DNA of 64,000 nt from Nematostella vectensis (lineage: Eukaryota > Cnidaria > Anthozoa > Actiniaria > Edwardsiidae), in NCBI RefSeq assembly GCF_932526225.1, contig NC_064035.1:19953969-20017968 (forward strand). The letters are read 5' to 3'. Made by a program: the position numbers and the translations under genes. Of this stretch, positions 57,617 to 64,000 are shown one piece after another; the stretch's first letter is position 1, and each line of letters opens with the position of its first letter. A model generated the notes under the pieces. That model saw only the letters and a list, made by a program, of their open reading frames with translations, was not told where the DNA came from and ran no database searches.

Positions 57617-60190
57617 TCCGCGTAGTTTCCACTATCTGCTAGTCTAGCAGAGATGGAGAAATGTGCTTGATTTGGACTTGTCATGTGAACTGAAACACGA
57701 GAAAATCAGCGTCTTATTGGGTAAAGGGAAACTTATATGTAGATAGCCAGCGAAGAGAAGTTAAAGGTTATCCAAGGTCTCATTTAACTTATCTGCATTT
57801 TTACGGGCTGTTGTTTACACTAATCGTTGTTATAAGCAAACACATATTTGTGTCGAAGAAAAATCTATATATTATATCATCACAAGTGTACACAGTCAAG
57901 CTAGTCACTGTGGGTGGAAACACAGACACATTTTCAAATCCTTGCTTACGCTCTTCCCACTCTTTAAAATTCTAGTTGTTAAATTCACTTTTTTTCGGTT
58001 CCCGAGCGAAGCTTGTTGTTATGCTAACTGTAATATTTTATATGATCTATGTTGTCTAGACAACAGAATACATGACAATATTTCCGACAATTTATTGGTA
58101 ATGTACAATGTATTTTATAAGGTACTGAACAACTGTAGAACCTAACCATATTAATGTAAGTATGTATATAATAATATATTCGCAGATGTCAATATACCGA
58201 AAATTATTTTAGCAATACACTTAAAAAGGTAAATAGATCTCACGACAAACGTATACAAAAATACGAGAGTTCTTTAAGGTTATCTGTTTTGATTTTCATC
58301 TTTGAGGGCACACCTGAAATATTTTTGAGTGCATTCGATGTGTCCACGCACGTGTCTACTGAAAATTCCTCAGAAATGGAAATTCTGTGAGACATTGCAA
58401 AACCAATAGATGGCATTTCTTTTTCTCTTGCTCGTGTTCTGCTCTAGAACTCTAAATCGTTACATAGAACAAAGTGTGAACATTAGTACAATACCTCCAC
58501 TACAGCGTAAATAATCAAAATAATTGTTAGTTCTCGGCTTCGCAAGACTGATAGTGATTTACATATTTATTTTCTGTGGAGCATTTCTTCAACAGTAAGA
58601 TATACTCAACCTGCGATCGACATTCTTCTCCAAGTCAAGAAAAATAATATTAAGCTTACCTTGAATTCGAAGAATAAAATACTGCAAATAGAGTTGCAGT
58701 ATTTAGGCAGAGAGGAACGGAAATGCCGGGATATGAAGAGTTTCTCAAGCTACAATCCGACGCCGTCTTAAGCTTTCAATCAAAATTTTTCCCAATCCAG
58801 AAACTCTACGCCGTTTGCAAGTACCATACTAAAATATTTCACACAATTGAGAGTATATAAACTTTTTTTAGTTTTTTTTTTTGCGAGTTGCACATCTGAT
58901 TTTTACTATTCCTTGCTCTCCTGATCGCTATATACAAGTCCGTTTAAAAATTCAAGTGCTATTCTGCCATGTTCCACCCTTTTGTTTACACCCTGAATAA
59001 TCAATTTTGAACACGTGCTAAATCACCTGATGTCACGTGGGTCAAGAACACGGCCCTGATGCTAGAGTGTTCAAAGTCCACACTACCACAGGCAACCCGG
59101 TAAATTCGCAAATAAAAACTAAGAGTCAAATTACAATATTACAATCTATAAAAATGTAGAGTTAATAGCAGGGGCGGATACAGGGGGGTGGATTGGGTGG
59201 ATATCCACCCCCCTTTTTTAAGTTAAAAAATTGAAAAGTCCATTTCTTTGAAGAAAATAAATGTCTGAGGGACGGAACGTACTGTCCATTACCCTTCGCC
59301 TACTTGACTTTGCTGACGCGACAAATCAAATTCAGCGTGAAGTATCGTAACATCTACCTACCAAGAACCACTGGATCAGTTTTAAGCAGTGTATCCGGCG
59401 ATCATCCACCCCCCATTTAGAAATCCTGGATCCACCCCTGAATAGGTACAGAGGAATAACATTTCTATTGACAAATATTGATGATTGTCCGGTACATTTT
59501 ATTATAAAACAAATAATTCCGCAATGCTACACTTCCTGATCCGGAAGATCCGTTTGTCATATATATATTTATTTTGTTCCAAATTTATTAACTTGGTAAT
59601 AAAGATTAATAATTATCTCTATACGTTCTATTATAATCTTGTTTAACGCGTCTTATAACCATTTATATTCACTTCAAGGCCTAGTTGTGGGGCCATACTT
59701 TTCATGTTCCTAACGAAATTAAACATTTTAGTTCATTTGCATTCATTCACACTCATAGTCCGGTTCATTTGCATTTATTCACACTAGGCTCATATGAAAA
59801 GAACGGCGTCTTAAGGGCAAAACTACTAACATTTTTTCTGGTATCGTTAACCTTGTGTTATGACAATTGTTGCCGCTAAACAGTATTTTAATGAGGAATG
59901 TATATGGTGGCTAAAACACAACCACATAACTCCAAACATTAGGAACACCCACTGAATAAAACAGTACCCCTTGTTACAGAGGGCCACGTTCACGGCCTCA
60001 TATGACATGTGACTCATATGGCATATCGTTCTTGTGTCCATTGTTTTTGGTCATTAATGACACCTAAGAAGGCCGGGAAAACATGCAACCATAACAGTAA
60101 ACTGTAACGTCTTGTCGACTCTATATTTCATTCAACGCCATGCATCTCGTTACTTTGTGAACTTCATTGTTCTCGTCGTCAATTGCCCCT
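57617..60190. other. intergenic region upstream of PISD
   Basis: AT-rich and mostly unique. It contains a short perfect hairpin at 58677-58704 (AAATACTGCAA, loop, TTGCAGTATTT) and the MITE at 59169. No exon is supported. Confidence 0.55.
59169..59440. mobile_element. hAT-like MITE with perfect 5-bp target-site duplication
   Basis: The left end CAGGGGCGGATACAGG and the right end CCTGGATCCACCCCTG form terminal inverted repeats, flanked by AATAG on each side (59164-59168 and 59441-59445). The 272-bp interior has no coding potential. Confidence 0.75.
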
Positions 60191-61034
60191 TTATGCTTTC
60201 AGCTCCTCATTCTTCTTGTTTTTCTCGTATTTTAGGAGGTGGCCCATGAAGTTCAGGTTTGGCGAAATGGTCGGTCTCTTCTCTTTCACAAACTGGTACG
60301 CTTCGTTGAGAGATAGACCAAGGTGTTGCATGACATATGCCACCGTGACCGTCGCCGAGCGTGACACACCTGCGTGACAATGCACCAGTACGCTGCTTCC
60401 ACGAGATCGAGCTTCATCTTAAAAAAAATAACGACACATAAAACCTCCTTTCCTGTAATATGACAAATACAAGAGAAGCGACACACAAACTAATAACGGC
60501 AACGCTTTTTTCGGTGCAGTAGGCAGTACATTTTCCCCATTTACCCTAACAGGAAAACTGCAGCACCTCACTAAGTTAAGCTTCTATAAAAAAGCCAAAC
60601 AGCTGAGTGATTTATACTACACAAAAGGTGAACATCTTGGAGCGTTGCAAAATAAATAAAAGGGACTTACGTACCTATGAATGCAATAGCTTCGTCAAAG
60701 TGTTGTCCGATGTCTTCTTGATATGAGTCGTTGATTTGAATACGCTTGTAAATTATATCCTCTCGTTCGCTGAAGAAGTTTGGGCACACAGGAGTCAGGT
60801 TAAGAATAAACTTGATCGCCAGTCTGTCAATCAAGTCTTCGTCAGCCGCTCCCTCTTCGCTGCCAAGGAATAGGAAGGGAAGGATGGAACTGGCAGGAGG
60901 GCCGCGAGGCCGGGTTGGACACAGATCTGGTGCGCTTAGCTCAGATATTCCGCAATTGCCCACGGGGTGGCAAATTCGTGGCGACGCATGCTCGCAGAGA
61001 TTGTCGTACGTCTTACAGAACTCCCTCAGCCCTC
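60191..61034 (-). CDS. MKP-type dual-specificity phosphatase, catalytic C-terminus
   Basis: Dephosphorylates Thr and Tyr of MAP kinases. Two exons (61034-60675 and 60417-60191) give 195 residues to the stop. The first begins [15 protein letters not shown], which corresponds to the end of the rhodanese/kinase-binding region of MKPs. A linker follows, then the DSP domain: [20 protein letters not shown], then [13 protein letters not shown], then [20 protein letters not shown] with the general-acid Asp. The second exon holds [20 protein letters not shown] with the catalytic Cys and Arg, and [18 protein letters not shown]. The NxxPNFNFMGxLL pattern is closest to the DUSP6/7/9 group. Upstream exons (phase 1 join) were not found and may lie past the window end. 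An ATG-bearing stretch with a donor at 62939 fits the phase but lacks a rhodanese signature. Confidence 0.88.
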
Positions 61035-63980
61035 CTGTTAATAACAAAACCGTACAACGTTTAAAACGGGGATTATGTTAGATTCAATCAATGCGTGCCC
61101 AGGACCCCCTTTAAATGAGCCCCGGGAATTCCAACATTGGAAACAAGGAGATCCACTGGACTAGAGAGGCATACTGCACATTTGGCGGGAAACAAAACAC
61201 GAAAATAACAATGGAATTTTACTTATTCAATCCATTTATCTCTTCGTGCCAAGCGCAAAATAAGTATCTTCCACTATCTCTATGTTTGAACAGCAAAAGG
61301 ACGCCCTTATTAACGTCAAGTGCATGCGAATTTCTTGGCGCAAACTAACAAACAGCGGTGTGGGAGCTACAAACTTGTTTATCTGCAGCAGTAATACATT
61401 AGCCTGGAAAGGTACTTTGCAAGCAAACATTATGTTTTTCAATACAACAACGTATACTAAGATCAGCTACTACGATCTATTGTACGCTATATAACTCCCT
61501 TGACTTAACCAAACTTAAGCCTTGTATGAAGCTCTCTTTTGCAAAAAAAAATCGAGCTTGCACTTGCTGTTGATACCATTCAAGCAACACCACCCGTAAC
61601 CAACTCAAAACTGTAGCAGGGAACAATTAGGAGTACCTGCGCTCAGAATTCCGCCATGACAAAGCGTCCGTGCAAAATGCAAGCGAAAAACATCAAAATG
61701 AAGTTCCATAAATTGTTCCTCAGGACTTTTTCCTTGGCTGTTTTACACGCAGTATTTAACCTAACAGTTGACGGGCCATTGCCCATGAGATCATAAGCAA
61801 AACAACACAACTATTACTTAATCATGACTTCAAAAATTACACACAAGGAATAATGAGTTAACTAATTATTTTCCAAGGATCAGTGGATATTACTATACCA
61901 CCTGTTGATCCAAGTATCTTTTCAATTAGCTTGGAATAGCTGATGAATGCCAGCCAAAACCTTGTTAGTTCAGCTCTTTTTTTTCAGAAATGAAATCCGT
62001 CAATAAAAAACCTTCAGTTTATGCTGATAAAGAAACGTTAAACTGCACTTAGCCCTACTTTAGGTTATTCATACAACACAGATGTCGCGAGCTCCAGGAA
62101 AAATGATAATATGACTGTGGGCTAGCCCAAAGTCAAACCATTCCTTTATTTTAATATATATTTTATATTGCAGATTAAGGACCTATAATTGTAGAGGGAC
62201 AAAAACCTTATTTTTCAAGTAGAAGGTGGAAGTAAAAAGTACAAATTATTTGACAATTAAACAAAGGAAGGAGCCGATTATGGGCGTTGTTGTCAGTAAT
62301 AGTTGACACAAGCTCGAAGGCTTCAATTAAAACAAACAAAAAGTAACCAAGACAAAGTGGCAAGAAGAGAACAGGACTTTTGCAAACAAATTTCGACCTT
62401 AAAGTGAACCAAAGTAATCTTTAAGTTTCCCTAAGAGCTGCTCCGTGAACCGTGGCTCTAAGACTGATGATCCCTTTAAGATCGCTGCACAAAAGACTAA
62501 TTTGCACTCTCGTCAACTAGTTCACTAAAACCTAAACAAATACGGATTCCGTGTCACTTTGAAAAAGTAATATCCTGTAGAGAAAAAGTCATATCCTGTA
62601 GAGAATAACCCTAAAATGTGTAAGAAGAAAATCTCTCTAAAATATATATAATCTCTTATATCCACGGATTAACCCTGCTAAATTCTCAAAAAATGTGATA
62701 CTAAAGGTAATTCACTCAATTTGGAGCGAGAACCAGCCCTTTGTAAAGCCAAAACCGGTGCATGGCTCTCTATTCGGCAAGGCAGTCACCAAATAAGGAA
62801 AAGCAAATGTTTTGAAGACTGTCCGATACTAGCTTCCATGATTCCTATTTAGTATTTCCATTGCAATGATTGATACCAGCACGAAAGCATCTCGCAAGAG
62901 CAGACCTTGTGGAATATTCTGTAGCAAAGGTATAGTTACCGATGTTAGGAGCGAGAGGTAAAGTCAGAGGGAGTAGGACCCGGCACGGCATCACTCCTTG
63001 TTCAACCTCCTGCGTGCTTCAGTGGTGCTTGTGTAGCTGGGCCACAGTTTGAACTGAACCTCGTCAAGTGCAGGCAACGCTTTCATGCCACAGCTGAGCT
63101 CTGTGGTAATCATGTTGCAGCCCACTGGGCGAGACAACCTCAACATGACGCTTCCACGGCCGACAAATACTCTCGCAAAATACGAAGACTTTTCTGGTCA
63201 ATTATTGCTGCTTTTTTTTAACTACTCATTAAACAACCTACTCATTGCGTTTTTGAACATGAGGTTAGTGTTTCTTTAACTCGAAAGGTGTTACTTGTTA
63301 AACAAAGAACCAACTATTAAAGCCTTTTTGTTATCGTGATTAAACAAATTATTTTGGCATGAATGATTCATCACCCTCTTGACATTAGCTATTTTACATG
63401 CATTCCTATGTTCCCCAATTTAATTCTTTTTTAAAAGAAAGGACTTTTGCATGCAAAAACTTTTTGTTTAAAAAAATGCCGAAAAAAAGAGTCGAAAAAA
63501 AATTACAAACAAATGAAAAGTCCTCCGAATACTTCAAGCAGAGCTTAGGACCGCCCGAACAGTGAATGGTGTCATATGGCAATGAGTACCAAACGAACCA
63601 AGGAATTGATTACCTAGGTTCATTGATGTCTGGGTTTAAGGGACGGAAAAAGGCCCTGTAGGCCAAGTATTTCAAATTTGCAATATGAACCAAGAGTTTT
63701 GTAATAATGAAATTTGGCGGTTTAAAAAAATGGACAATGGACATCGATTTTTCATAAATTATTCTTTAAACGCTGCCAGTTAAGCTGTCCAAACTATTTC
63801 CAAGCGTCTCTAGTAGATTCAACTATCTTAAAAAGCCGATGGTATTAAGTGTTTGATAAGCTAGAATAAGGGTAACTTTGTATAGATGCCAAGATATCAA
63901 GAGACATAAATTATGTTGAGTATGTGCTTATTAACAAATCTTTGGTGCTCGGCCATCTGTTTTGACATACAATGATGATG
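61035..63980. other. presumed 5' intron of the phosphatase, or intergenic
   Basis: No exon with family support is seen. A minus-strand stretch at about 62939-63120 has open frames ending at a good donor (AACATCG then GTAACT). It could be a 5' exon. Otherwise the region is AT-rich and unique, with one small TATCCTGTAGAGAA duplication near 62571-62605. Confidence 0.45.
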
Positions 63981-64000
63981 TCACTGCGTACTGTTAACAA

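Noticed and set aside
58677-58704. Perfect 11-bp hairpin as a microRNA precursor
   Set aside because: The stem is too short for a miRNA precursor and does not extend convincingly.

Overview
The window looks like nuclear DNA from an animal, most likely an anthozoan cnidarian; a sea anemone close to Nematostella is my best guess. This is inferred from gene content and style: short GT-AG introns, animal-type EFTUD2, eIF3K, OGG1, PISD and MKP genes, secreted CCP-EGF-ZP proteins, and AT-rich intergenic DNA rich in small inverted-repeat transposons. No bacterial operons, CRISPR or phage genes are present. I assembled gene models by hand from reading frame, splice signals and protein families. In the six fully modelled genes and the visible part of EFTUD2, all exon phases join without a frame break.

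Layout. 1-10156 (+): the 3' part of EFTUD2 (U5 snRNP GTPase), whose last intron is 6.4 kb of almost pure minisatellite. 10157-13993: intergenic, with several hairpin-forming elements. 13994-19670 and 21220-27503 (+): two tandem paralogues, each a secreted or membrane-anchored CCP-EGF-ZP-transmembrane protein. 27504-30262: simple repeats and one orphan ORF. 30263-36044 (-): complete eIF3K in nine exons. 36128-39050: a foldback element with about 550-bp arms enclosing a decayed non-LTR retrotransposon. 39799-41514: weak evidence for a divergent gene pair. 43130-44518: minisatellite and a MITE. 46050-48798 (+): a small membrane protein with two EF-hands. 49236-52015 (-): complete OGG1. 52427-57616 (-): complete PISD with two candidate first exons. 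60191-61034 (-): the catalytic end of an MKP-type dual-specificity phosphatase.

The housekeeping genes serve unrelated processes (splicing, translation initiation, base-excision repair, phospholipid synthesis, MAPK signalling), so the window is not a functional cluster apart from the ZP pair. Its most unusual property is structural. Most of the genes carry 30-60 bp tandem repeats in introns. In at least eight places the duplicated stretch includes, or lies right beside, an exon-intron junction, producing copies of 5' or 3' splice sites. Several of these copies would introduce an in-frame stop if used.
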